From positions 1 to 42,825 of the forward strand of contig JAKAMR010000009.1 of NCBI GenBank assembly GCA_021812785.1: DNA of 42,825 bases, written 5' to 3'. A program made the position numbers and the translations under genes. This document shows positions 1 through 5,975 of the stretch, in pieces. Source of the stretch: Nitrospirota bacterium. Lineage in GTDB: Bacteria > Nitrospirota > Thermodesulfovibrionia > Thermodesulfovibrionales > JdFR-88. The notes beneath the pieces were generated by a model, which saw only the letters and a list, made by a program, of their open reading frames with translations, had not been told where the DNA came from and ran no database searches. Numbering within the stretch: position 1 is the stretch's first letter; the number at the start of each line of letters is the position of its first letter.

Positions 1-267
1 TACATCATTGAGGTTTCAATAGCTTATGATTGCAGTCGATTAGTTCAAAAAATAAATGATCGGGATAATCAATGGATTTCAAAATTAAAAGATCAATTAG
101 CAAAAAGAAACATCGCAGATGATTCTTGGCGCTATGTTGTCCGGGTTTTTATAAGGCGTGATCGAAAAGATTATTTTTATCAAAATGTTAAAGATATGAA
201 AGACGTTAAGATTGAAATTTTAGAAGACATCCCTTATCCATGGAGCAAAAATTATTATAAATTCTAG
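1..267 (+). CDS. C-terminal fragment of an unknown protein (cut by window edge)
   Basis: An open frame runs from the first base to a TAG at 265-267, giving about 88 residues. The fragment is rich in charged and aromatic residues (for example SWRYVVRVFIRR and YPWSKNYYKF near the end) and has no membrane segment. I do not recognise a family. The DNA is clearly more AT-rich than the housekeeping genes downstream, which suggests acquired DNA. A hairpin with a T-run follows at 389-424 and would end its transcript. The start lies outside the window. Confidence 0.6.
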   Translation, partial: YIIEVSIAYDCSRLVQKINDRDNQWISKLKDQLAKRNIADDSWRYVVRVFIRRDRKDYFYQNVKDMKDVKIEILEDIPYPWSKNYYKF

Positions 268-304
268 CCGCCATGGAGTGATGAGCACATAGAAATCAAC
301 AGTT

Positions 305-337
305 AATGTTGGGCTGAAAGTAGTGAAGCCCAACATT
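305..337. other. Perfect 11 bp inverted repeat (hairpin)
   Basis: AATGTTGGGCT at 305-315 pairs perfectly with AGCCCAACATT at 327-337 around an 11-nt loop. No proper T-run follows on either strand, so it is a weak terminator at best. The core GGGCT/AGCCC is shared with the terminator hairpin at 389-424. The rest of the 268-507 gap shows no convincing gene. Confidence 0.5.
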
Positions 338-388
338 CCTTTATTCCCGATTCTATTTTTAAAAAATGCTTTTCTCAACTAAGGAATT

Positions 389-424
389 GCTGGGCTCGTT
401 GCCCTCAGCCCAGCCTATTTTTTA
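389..424 (+). terminator. Rho-independent terminator after the first gene
   Basis: GCTGGGCT at 389-396 pairs with AGCCCAGC at 407-414 (10-nt loop). This is followed by CTA and a run of seven T (418-424). The layout is that of a classical intrinsic terminator on the plus strand, placed to end the gene that stops at 267. Confidence 0.7.
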
Positions 425-507
425 AAGACTTTGCAAGGGTATTACTTTCAACCCGTATTTGCCAAAATTAGGATACGGCGGCCGCGCAGAGTTCGGTGTG
501 AAGTTTG

Positions 508-708
508 CTATGACGAGAGGTCACGCGCCGCCGCGACTTTCTGGACGGAATTTTGCTTGTAAGAAAATTGCGGGTAGTGCCACATTTCCAGCGGTACTCC
601 TTGCGTAAAAGGATAGCTAACAACTGAGACTTTGCCCTTCACAACTACCGTCGATTCTGTTGGCAATGGAATTCTAAAATTAAATTCAGGGACAACCTCC
701 CATTTCAT
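508..708 (-). CDS. Small unknown protein, third gene of the BrnT/BrnA-type operon
   Basis: A 66-residue protein begins MKWEVVPEFNFRIPLP. It has no motif I recognise and no signal peptide. Its ATG (706-708) overlaps the TAA stop of the antitoxin gene (708-710) by one base, so it is probably translationally coupled and belongs to the same operon. Residues from about position 12 on lie in a 125 bp repeat (551-675) whose second copy at 1410-1534 is a broken version of the same reading frame. The function is unknown. The overlap and the conserved frame in the second copy support a real gene, although the family cannot be named. Confidence 0.5.
   Translation of the reverse strand: MKWEVVPEFNFRIPLPTESTVVVKGKVSVVSYPFTQGVPLEMWHYPQFSYKQNSVQKVAAARDLSS
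551..675. repeat. 125 bp direct repeat, copy 1
   Basis: This stretch matches 1410-1534 at a constant offset of 859 bases with five mismatches by my count (about 96% identity). The two copies lie in the same orientation and flank the toxin-antitoxin pair. Copy 1 carries most of the coding sequence of the 66-residue protein at 508-708. Confidence 0.9.
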
Positions 709-974
709 TAAACTGTGCCGCTAACAGCCTTTTCCTTTTTTACCCGTTCATGGAGCCAGATTTTTATCAGCGCGCCCCTGTCAACTCCAATTTCCTTGCG
801 TATGTCATCGATTTCGTTAACCAGGGATTCGGCCACATCAAGCGTGATGCGAACTTTTTTCCCATGAGGAATAATCGAGGACTTGGACATATCGACAAGA
901 TCGTGAATGTCCTCGCCTTCGTCAAAACGCTTGTCGAACTCGCGCGTGCTTTTAGCTGTTTTTTTCTTTGCCAT
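708..974 (-). CDS. brnA: BrnA/CopG-type antitoxin
   Basis: An 88-residue protein with a charged, lysine-rich N-terminus. Its C-terminal half reads like a ribbon-helix-helix DNA-binding domain: beta strand KKVRITLDV, then helices around EIDDIRKEIGV and RGALIKIWLHERV. In BrnT/BrnA systems the antitoxin follows the toxin gene, binds and neutralises the toxin, and represses the operon; that role is inferred here from the gene order. The ATG at 972-974 has a GGAGG 9-10 nt upstream. Its 5' end overlaps the toxin gene by 23 bp and its stop overlaps the next gene. The BrnT partner is more certain than the exact antitoxin subfamily. Confidence 0.75.
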   Translation of the reverse strand: MAKKKTAKSTREFDKRFDEGEDIHDLVDMSKSSIIPHGKKVRITLDVAESLVNEIDDIRKEIGVDRGALIKIWLHERVKKEKAVSGTV

Positions 975-1224
975 ATAACAAAACCTCCTTTTCTCTCGAA
1001 CGCCTCACCGAAATAATACGAATATTGCCACTTCGCATGGTATAAACCGCCGTCCAATGTTTATTGTTCAATTTGGCGATTATGATGCGCCGGCTCTCCA
1101 CTGGATAGGGGAGATGAATTTCAATCCGGTTCTCATCAAGCCATAAATCCTTTGCTTCAGTAAAGTCGATACCATGTTTTATCCTGTTTGCCGCGCTTTT
1201 AGCCGGGTCCCATTCAAATCTCAT
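952..1224 (-). CDS. brnT: BrnT-family toxin (RNase)
   Basis: A 90-residue protein starting MRFEWDPAKSAANRIKHGID, the typical opening of BrnT toxins. These are small RelE-fold ribonucleases that block translation. The family's conserved pieces are visible: the F-W/D-x-x-K start, N-x-x-KHG-(I/V)-x-F near residue 16, and R-x-I-S-x-R-R-x-x-x-x-E near the C-terminus (RIISVRRSREKE). I chose the ATG at 1222-1224. The open frame extends upstream to 1308, but that extension covers the promoter and palindrome and is unlike the family. TATAAT lies so close to the ATG that the mRNA may be nearly leaderless, and no Shine-Dalgarno is visible. Confidence 0.85.
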   Translation of the reverse strand: MRFEWDPAKSAANRIKHGIDFTEAKDLWLDENRIEIHLPYPVESRRIIIAKLNNKHWTAVYTMRSGNIRIISVRRSREKEVLLYGKEKNS

Positions 1225-1230
1225 ATTTTT

Positions 1231-1260
1231 ATTATACACCTGCTGTACAAAATTTGTACA
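1231..1260 (-). promoter_or_regulatory. Promoter and palindromic operator of the toxin-antitoxin operon
   Basis: On the minus strand a perfect TATAAT (1231-1236) lies 18 bp from TGTACA (1255-1260), a fair -35 box. TGTACAAA at 1244-1251 and TTTGTACA at 1253-1260 form a perfect inverted repeat around one base. The palindrome spans the -35 box and the spacer, where a ribbon-helix-helix antitoxin would repress. Binding of BrnA here is inferred from how such operons are regulated. Confidence 0.65.
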
Positions 1261-1292
1261 TAATATTTTTTCCCGATAAGCCATCAGAAGCA

Positions 1293-1329
1293 TCTCACAT
1301 AATGTCACTTACGACCAGAATATGTGAGA
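1293..1329. other. 9 bp inverted repeat upstream of the toxin promoter
   Basis: TCTCACATA (1293-1301) and TATGTGAGA (1321-1329) are perfect inverted copies separated by 19 bases. There is no T-run. The stretch 1261-1409 holds no gene I can support, only short AT-rich fragments. Confidence 0.4.
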
Positions 1330-1409
1330 CATCCGGTTTCAACAGCGCGCTGGTTAGAGGGCAAATTCTTCATAATTTGTATTATATTGCCGGACGAGGA
1401 GTACTGGAG

Positions 1410-1534
1410 TTTTGCTTGCAAGAAAATTGCGGGTAGTGCCACATTTCCAGCGGTACTCCTCGCGTAAAAGGATAGCTAACAACTGAGACTTTGCCCTTCA
1501 CAACCATCGTTGATTCTGTTGGCAATGGAATTCT
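1410..1534 (-). pseudogene. 125 bp direct repeat, copy 2: broken copy of the 66-residue gene
   Basis: This copy matches 551-675. On the minus strand it still reads RIPLPTEST, then VVKGKVSVVSYPFT, then PLEMWHYPQFS, as in the 66-residue protein. The frame has an in-frame TAA just upstream, no equivalent start codon, and a different C-terminal tail ending in a stop near 1380. It is therefore a truncated remnant. It sits only about 37 bp beyond the end of ribD. Confidence 0.75.
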
Positions 1535-1570
1535 GGTGACATCTTACTTGATTTCAACAAGCTTGCATTT

Positions 1571-2698
1571 TCAGCCTTTGTGCTCGACGTATCCCGTGAC
1601 AACAAAGTCCTCACCCACCCTTTTTACGGAAAGATCTCTGAGCCGCCATGCATCAGCCAGTTTGGCGGCGCCCTGCCCTCCTATCACGGGCAAAGAATTC
1701 ATGCCGCCCATTATCTTGGGGGCGTAAAAAAATACCGCCTTGTCTATTATCCCCTCTTCGAACGCGTGCGCGTTCAGCGAGGCCCCAGCTTCTATCATCA
1801 CAGACGTCATGCCCATGGCACCAAGCCTTTCAAGCAGCCATTTAAGCGAAAGCCTACCCTCGTAATTGATGGACTCCACACCAGCCTCGGCAAGTTCCGG
1901 CGGCATGGGCTTCCTTGTCACAAGGATGGTCCTGGGCGGGGTCCTGAATATCCTGGAGCCAGGCGGGCTTGCAAGCTCAGGGTCTATGACCACCCTCACA
2001 GGGTTTTTGGTTTTCCCGGCAGCCCCGCTTTTTGCCGCACCTCTTGCGGTCAGCTCAGGGTCGTCCGCCATTATCGTGCCTACCGCGGTGAGGAGTGCGT
2101 CAGACCGGGACCTCATGCGGTGGACCATCTTTCTTGCCTCAGGGCCGGTGATCCATTTGGATTCCCCGGTTGCCGTCGCTATCTTTCCGTCCAGCGTCAT
2201 TGCGGCCTTGAGCGTCACAAAAGGCAGCCCGGTAGTGATGTACTTGATATAGGCCTCGTTCAAAAGCCTGGCTTTATCTTCCAGCACCCCTGTCCTCACT
2301 GTGATCCCGGCCTTTTTAAGCCGTTCCATGCCTTTCCCGCGGACGGCGGGGTTAGGATCCGTCATTGCGGCAACGACCTCTTTCACTCCGGAGCGGATAA
2401 CGGCCTCGGTACAGGGGGGGGTCCTTTTCTTCAGATGGCAGCATGGCTCAAGAGAGACAAACAGAGAGGCCCCTTCCGCTTTTTTGCCGGCCCGCTCAAG
2501 CGCCATGGCCTCCGCATGCGGAGAGCCCGCCTTTTCATGAAAGCCCTGGGCGATAACCTTGCCGCCCTTGACGAGCACAGCCCCCACCATCGGGTTGGGG
2601 CTGGTCATCCCCAAACCCCTCATGGCAAGCCTCAGGGCCATGGCCATATATTTCTCATCTCTTTTTCTCAATTTTTCGTCCATATGTTCTGGGGACAT
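1571..2698 (-). CDS. ribD: Bifunctional riboflavin deaminase/reductase RibD
   Basis: RibD carries out two consecutive steps of riboflavin synthesis: deamination of the pyrimidine made from GTP, then NADPH-dependent reduction of its ribose side chain. The N-terminal deaminase domain (about residues 15-145) shows the zinc ligands: the HAE of GSPHAEAMALE and the PCCH...PPC motif. The C-terminal reductase domain (about 160-370) has LKAAMTLDGKIA and WITG. The length, about 375 residues, is normal. I used the ATG at 2698; an in-frame TTG lies at 2701 and another ATG at 2683 (MDEKLRKRDEKYM), and none has a clear ribosome site. No ribE/ribA follows; instead the repeat copy at 1410-1534 lies directly downstream. 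Confidence 0.93.
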   Translation of the reverse strand: MSPEHMDEKLRKRDEKYMAMALRLAMRGLGMTSPNPMVGAVLVKGGKVIAQGFHEKAGSPHAEAMALERAGKKAEGASLFVSLEPCCHLKKRTPPCTEAVIRSGVKEVVAAMTDPNPAVRGKGMERLKKAGITVRTGVLEDKARLLNEAYIKYITTGLPFVTLKAAMTLDGKIATATGESKWITGPEARKMVHRMRSRSDALLTAVGTIMADDPELTARGAAKSGAAGKTKNPVRVVIDPELASPPGSRIFRTPPRTILVTRKPMPPELAEAGVESINYEGRLSLKWLLERLGAMGMTSVMIEAGASLNAHAFEEGIIDKAVFFYAPKIMGGMNSLPVIGGQGAAKLADAWRLRDLSVKRVGEDFVVTGYVEHKG

Positions 2699-2724
2699 CA
2701 AAAAAGAATAACATATATTGATTT

Positions 2725-2737
2725 ACCATAATGGTAG
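2725..2737. promoter_or_regulatory. Palindrome between ribD and thrS
   Basis: TACCAT (2725-2730) and ATGGTA (2732-2737) form a perfect 6 bp inverted repeat around one A. It lies 27 bp upstream of the ribD start, in the divergent region between ribD and thrS. A protein binding site is possible but not shown. No FMN riboswitch is present here. Confidence 0.35.
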
Positions 2738-2787
2738 CGTCCCAGTTTGAGCGGCATGGCTTCTTTTTGTCTAACACAATTGAAATA

Positions 2788-2815
2788 TTGAAAAAAAATG
2801 CCAAAACCATATAAT
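2788..2815 (+). promoter_or_regulatory. Sigma-70-type promoter for the thrS cluster
   Basis: TTGAAA at 2788-2793 and a perfect TATAAT at 2810-2815 are separated by 16 bp. The stretch is AT-rich and precedes the thrS start by about 30-60 bp. No further strong promoter is obvious before pheT, so this one may drive the whole translation cluster. Confidence 0.6.
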
Positions 2816-2846
2816 ATATTAGTCGTTTTTTTGCCTGGCTATATTC

Positions 2847-4772
2847 GTGCCTGAAGGCAGGGAGGTTGTTGAGATCAAAGTCATAATAGACGATAAGCAG
2901 TACGAGGCCGCAAGTGCCGGGGATGCTGAAAAGCTCCTTAAGCAAAGGGGCGCATTTGCCGTCCTGGTTGGCGGACATCCCAAAGACCTCGCCTTCATTC
3001 ATGAGGCCCCGGCGGACAGCGAAATTCAGGGGCTGACGTTCGCATCAAAGGAAGGCAGGGAAATCTACAGGCACAGCACCGCCCATATACTTGCCCATGC
3101 AGTAAGAGAGCTTTTCCCTGACGCCAAATTCGCCATAGGCCCCTCTATAGAGGAAGGGTTTTACTATGATTTTGATGTCCCCGCCCCCTTTACGCCGGAG
3201 GACCTCGATGCCATAGAAAAGCGCATGCTGGAGCTCATCAAACAGAATTCACCCTTCGTGAGAAAAGAAATGAGCAGGGGGGAAGCGCTGGAGAAATTCT
3301 TCAGGATGGGAGAGACATACAAGGTGGAGCTTTTGGAGTCCCTGCCGGACGGGTCTGTCTCCGTCTATGAAGAGGGCGGTTTTGCCGACCTCTGCCGGGG
3401 GCCGCACGTGCCTTCGACCGGCGCGATAAAGGCGGTAAAGCTCCTTTCGGTTGCCGGTGCGTACTGGCGCGGAGATGAGAAGAGGAAGATGCTCCAGCGC
3501 ATTTACGGCACCGCGTTTACCTCTGCCTCCGAGCTTAAAAAACACCTGGAGTTCCTTGAAGAGATAAAAAAGAGGGACCACCGGAGACTGGGCCGCGAAC
3601 TGGACCTCTTCAGCATGAACGAGGAGATAGGCCCGGGACTCATCCTCTGGCACCCCAACGGGGCCATCATAAGAAAAACCATCGAAGATTTCTGGCGGGA
3701 TGAGCACCTGATGGCCAGCTACAAACTCCTGTATTCCCCGCATATGGCCCGGCTGGACCTCTGGAAGACAAGCGGCCACTGGGACTTCTACAGGGAGAAT
3801 ATGTACTCTCCAATGAATGTGGAAGATGTGGAGTACGAGATAAAACCGATGAACTGCCCCTTCCATATAGCGGTCTACAAAAGCGGACTGAAAAGTTACC
3901 GCGAACTGCCCGTGAGGTACGCGGAACTGGGGACGGTTTACCGTTTCGAGCGCTCGGGCGTCCTGCACGGCCTTATGCGGGTAAGGGGATTCACGCAGGA
4001 TGACGCGCATATATTTGCCAGAGAGGACCAGATAGGGGAAGAGATCAAGAAAATTCTCGATTTCACCCTCTTTATCCTGAACACGTTCGGGTTTAAGGAG
4101 TATGACATATACCTCTCCACAAGGCCTGAAAAATACGTGGGCACTGAGGAGAGCTGGAAACTTGCCACGGAGGCGCTGAGGGCCGCACTTGAGCACAAAG
4201 GGCTGAAATACGAGATAGACCCTGGCGAGGGCGTCTTTTACGGCCCCAAGATAGACATAAAGGTAAAGGACTCCCTGGGCAGGGCATGGCAGTGCAGCAC
4301 GATACAGGTGGATTTCAACAACCCCGAGCGGTTTGACGTGGCCTACAGGGGGGAAGACGGCAAGGAGCATCGCCCCATAATGATACACAGGGCGCTCATG
4401 GGCTCCCTTGAGAGGTTCTTCGGCATCCTGATAGAGCACTATGCAGGGGCCTTCCCGCTGTGGCTGACCCCGGTGCAGGTGGATGTGCTCACGATAGCCG
4501 AAAGGCACACGGAATTCGCCCGCCAGGTGGCCGATGCCCTCAGGAAGGAAGGCATAAGGGCCGAGGAGAACTTTGACAACGAGAAAATCGGTTATAAAAT
4601 AAGACAATCAGCGATGCGAAAAGTGCCTTATTCCGTTATAATAGGCGACAAGGAAGTTGAAGAGAGGGGGTCTGCTCTTTCCGTAAGGAAAAGAAGCGGG
4701 GAGTCTTTTGGCCCATTCACCCTCTCGGCACTGATAGACCTTTTGAAGGAAGAAATCAAAACCCGGAGGTGA
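2847..4772 (+). CDS. thrS: Threonyl-tRNA synthetase
   Basis: ThrS charges tRNA-Thr. Domains in order: a TGS domain (about residues 10-70), the editing domain with HSTAHILAHAV and the CRGPH metal site (about 75-235), the class II catalytic core with KPMNCPFH, RVRGFTQDDAHIF and the HRALMGSLERFFG motif 3 region (about 250-540), and the anticodon-binding domain. Its 641 residues match the family. The start is uncertain. GTG at 2847 has no ribosome site, while AGGGAGG at 2859-2865 sits 8 nt before an in-frame ATC (2874) where the TGS domain proper begins (IKVIIDDKQY). It leads the order thrS-infC-rpmI-rplT-pheS-pheT, the same as in Escherichia coli. Confidence 0.97.
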   Translation: MPEGREVVEIKVIIDDKQYEAASAGDAEKLLKQRGAFAVLVGGHPKDLAFIHEAPADSEIQGLTFASKEGREIYRHSTAHILAHAVRELFPDAKFAIGPSIEEGFYYDFDVPAPFTPEDLDAIEKRMLELIKQNSPFVRKEMSRGEALEKFFRMGETYKVELLESLPDGSVSVYEEGGFADLCRGPHVPSTGAIKAVKLLSVAGAYWRGDEKRKMLQRIYGTAFTSASELKKHLEFLEEIKKRDHRRLGRELDLFSMNEEIGPGLILWHPNGAIIRKTIEDFWRDEHLMASYKLLYSPHMARLDLWKTSGHWDFYRENMYSPMNVEDVEYEIKPMNCPFHIAVYKSGLKSYRELPVRYAELGTVYRFERSGVLHGLMRVRGFTQDDAHIFAREDQIGEEIKKILDFTLFILNTFGFKEYDIYLSTRPEKYVGTEESWKLATEALRAALEHKGLKYEIDPGEGVFYGPKIDIKVKDSLGRAWQCSTIQVDFNNPERFDVAYRGEDGKEHRPIMIHRALMGSLERFFGILIEHYAGAFPLWLTPVQVDVLTIAERHTEFARQVADALRKEGIRAEENFDNEKIGYKIRQSAMRKVPYSVIIGDKEVEERGSALSVRKRSGESFGPFTLSALIDLLKEEIKTRR

Positions 4773-4779
4773 GAGTATA
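4765..4779 (+). promoter_or_regulatory. Shine-Dalgarno that fixes an ATA start for infC
   Basis: GGAGGTGA (4765-4772) is a perfect 8-base complement to the 3' end of 16S rRNA and overlaps the thrS stop codon. It stands at the correct distance (7 nt from GGAGG) from the ATA codon at 4777-4779. No ATG, GTG or TTG occurs in frame near it. Confidence 0.75.
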
Positions 4780-5274
4780 CAAAAAGATATCAGGGTAAAT
4801 GAAAAGATAAGGACAAGGGAAGTGCGCCTCATAGATGCCGAAGGCAGACAGCTGGGCGTGGTGCCGATAGCTGAGGCGCTGAAGAAGGCTGAGGAAAGCG
4901 GGCTGGACCTGGTTGAGGTGGCACCGCAGGCCGCTCCGCCTGTCTGCAGGATAATGGACTTCGGCAAATATAAGTACCAGGTAAGCAAAAAAACGTCCCA
5001 GAAGAAAACGACGGACGTCAAAGAAGTAAAGATAAGGGTGCGCATAGACACCCACGACCTGGAACTTAAGGTAAGGAATATACGCAGGTTCCTGGATGAA
5101 GGGAACAAGGCGAAGATAACGATGTACTTCAGAGGCCGGGAGATCGTGAGACCGGAGCTTGGCATGGGCGTGTTCACGAAGTTGACGGAGATGCTGCCCG
5201 GAAAGTTCCAGGTGGAACAGCCCGCAAAGCTGGAGGGAAACCATATAACGATGGTTTTGGGTCCAAAGGCCTGA
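4777..5274 (+). CDS. infC: Translation initiation factor IF-3, apparent ATA start
   Basis: IF-3 binds the 30S subunit and checks start codon-anticodon pairing. The protein reads KDIRVNEKIRTREVRLID at the N-terminus, then VAPQAAPPVCRIMDFGKYKY, a linker, and the C-terminal domain ending in HITMVLGPKA. The first usual start in frame (GTG at 4822) would remove the conserved VNEKIRTRE segment, so it is too late. The frame upstream holds only ATA (4777) and ATC (4789) as near-start codons, and a perfect Shine-Dalgarno precedes the ATA, giving 165 residues. Many infC genes use rare starts (AUU in E. coli), which lets IF-3 repress its own translation; the same control is inferred here. Confidence 0.93.
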   Translation: MQKDIRVNEKIRTREVRLIDAEGRQLGVVPIAEALKKAEESGLDLVEVAPQAAPPVCRIMDFGKYKYQVSKKTSQKKTTDVKEVKIRVRIDTHDLELKVRNIRRFLDEGNKAKITMYFRGREIVRPELGMGVFTKLTEMLPGKFQVEQPAKLEGNHITMVLGPKA

Positions 5275-5303
5275 AACCGGGAGTTTTGGGCCGGCGGCTC
5301 AGA

Positions 5304-5335
5304 TGTTAAGCCGGGGCACCGGGCCGCCCGGTTTT
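5304..5335 (+). promoter_or_regulatory. Structured leader with terminator-like hairpin before rpmI
   Basis: The 133-nt gap between infC and rpmI contains the GC-rich hairpin ACCGGG-ccg-CCCGGT at 5318-5332 followed by Ts, with A and T runs after it. A second stem, CGGCT/AGCCG around 5294-5312, lies just upstream and could compete with it. In other bacteria ribosomal protein L20 controls this operon through structured RNA near infC or rpmI. A comparable attenuator is plausible here but unproven. Confidence 0.4.
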
Positions 5336-5407
5336 AAAAAAAGTTTTTTGTTTTTCGTTTTTTACTTTGTTGAGGCTCAGACTTTTTAAGGAGGATGAAA
5401 ATAAAAA

Positions 5408-5602
5408 ATGCCTAAGCAGAAGACGCACAGGGGCGCTGCAAAAAGGTTCAAGGTAACCGGCAGCGGGAAGGTAAAGACCGCCAACGGGTTTAAAAGCCAC
5501 CTGCTGACGGGAAAACCCAGGAAAAGAAAAAGGAGCCTGAAAAAGGCGTCCATTCTCACCGGAGCCATCGCAAATAACGCAAAAAGACTTTTGAACGTAT
5601 AG
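5408..5602 (+). CDS. rpmI: Ribosomal protein L35
   Basis: A 64-residue, very basic protein starting MPKQKTHRGAAKRFKVTGSG, the hallmark of L35 of the large ribosomal subunit. The length is exactly usual. The ATG is preceded by AAGGAGG about 12 nt upstream. Its stop codon overlaps the AGGAGG that serves rplT, so the two genes are tightly coupled. It follows the structured gap after infC and may be co-regulated with rplT. Confidence 0.98.
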   Translation: MPKQKTHRGAAKRFKVTGSGKVKTANGFKSHLLTGKPRKRKRSLKKASILTGAIANNAKRLLNV

Positions 5603-5615
5603 GAGGGTTTTTCAG

Positions 5616-5975
5616 ATGCCTAGAGCAAAAGGCGGTTTCAAAACCAGGAGGAGAAGAAAAAAAGTCCTTGATATGGCGAAGGGCTTTTACGGGGGGCGGA
5701 GCCGGCTTTTCAGGATCGCCACCGAGGCCGTGGACACCGCATTGGGCCACGCCTTCGCGCACAGGAAGACCAAAAAAAGGGAATTCCGCGCGCTATGGAT
5801 AGCCAGGATCAACGCGGCAGCAAGGCTTAATGGCATTTCATACAGCCAGCTCATGTCCGGGCTTAAGAGAGCGGACATCGGTCTCAACAGGAAGGTGCTT
5901 GCCGATATGGCCGCTGCCAACCCGCAGGACTTCCAGAAACTCGTCGAGACGGTGAAACAGAAGCAAGCTTCCTGA
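5616..5975 (+). CDS. rplT: Ribosomal protein L20
   Basis: A 119-residue protein starting MPRAKGGFKTRRRRKKVLD, with the conserved KGFYGGRSRLFR and FRALWIARINAAAR stretches. L20 is needed for assembly of the 50S subunit and in known cases represses its own operon. AGGAGG lies 8-10 nt before the ATG. The stop TGA overlaps the pheS ATG by one base, so translation of the two is probably coupled. Confidence 0.98.
   Translation: MPRAKGGFKTRRRRKKVLDMAKGFYGGRSRLFRIATEAVDTALGHAFAHRKTKKREFRALWIARINAAARLNGISYSQLMSGLKRADIGLNRKVLADMAAANPQDFQKLVETVKQKQAS

Noticed and set aside
1225..1308. N-terminal extension of the BrnT toxin to an upstream ATG
   Set aside because: The extension covers the TATAAT box and operator and does not resemble family members, which begin at M-R-F-E-W-D.
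1580..2731. Long plus-strand open frame across ribD
   Set aside because: It is antisense to a clear ribD with all motifs; its own translation has no domain and is rich in His, Arg and Gly, as expected from a mirrored GC-biased frame.
2702..2846. FMN riboswitch or T-box before ribD or thrS
   Set aside because: The divergent region is only about 145 bp, AT-rich, and lacks the conserved boxes of either element.
3249..4607. Long minus-strand open frame across thrS
   Set aside because: It is antisense to the intact threonyl-tRNA synthetase and shows no recognisable motif.
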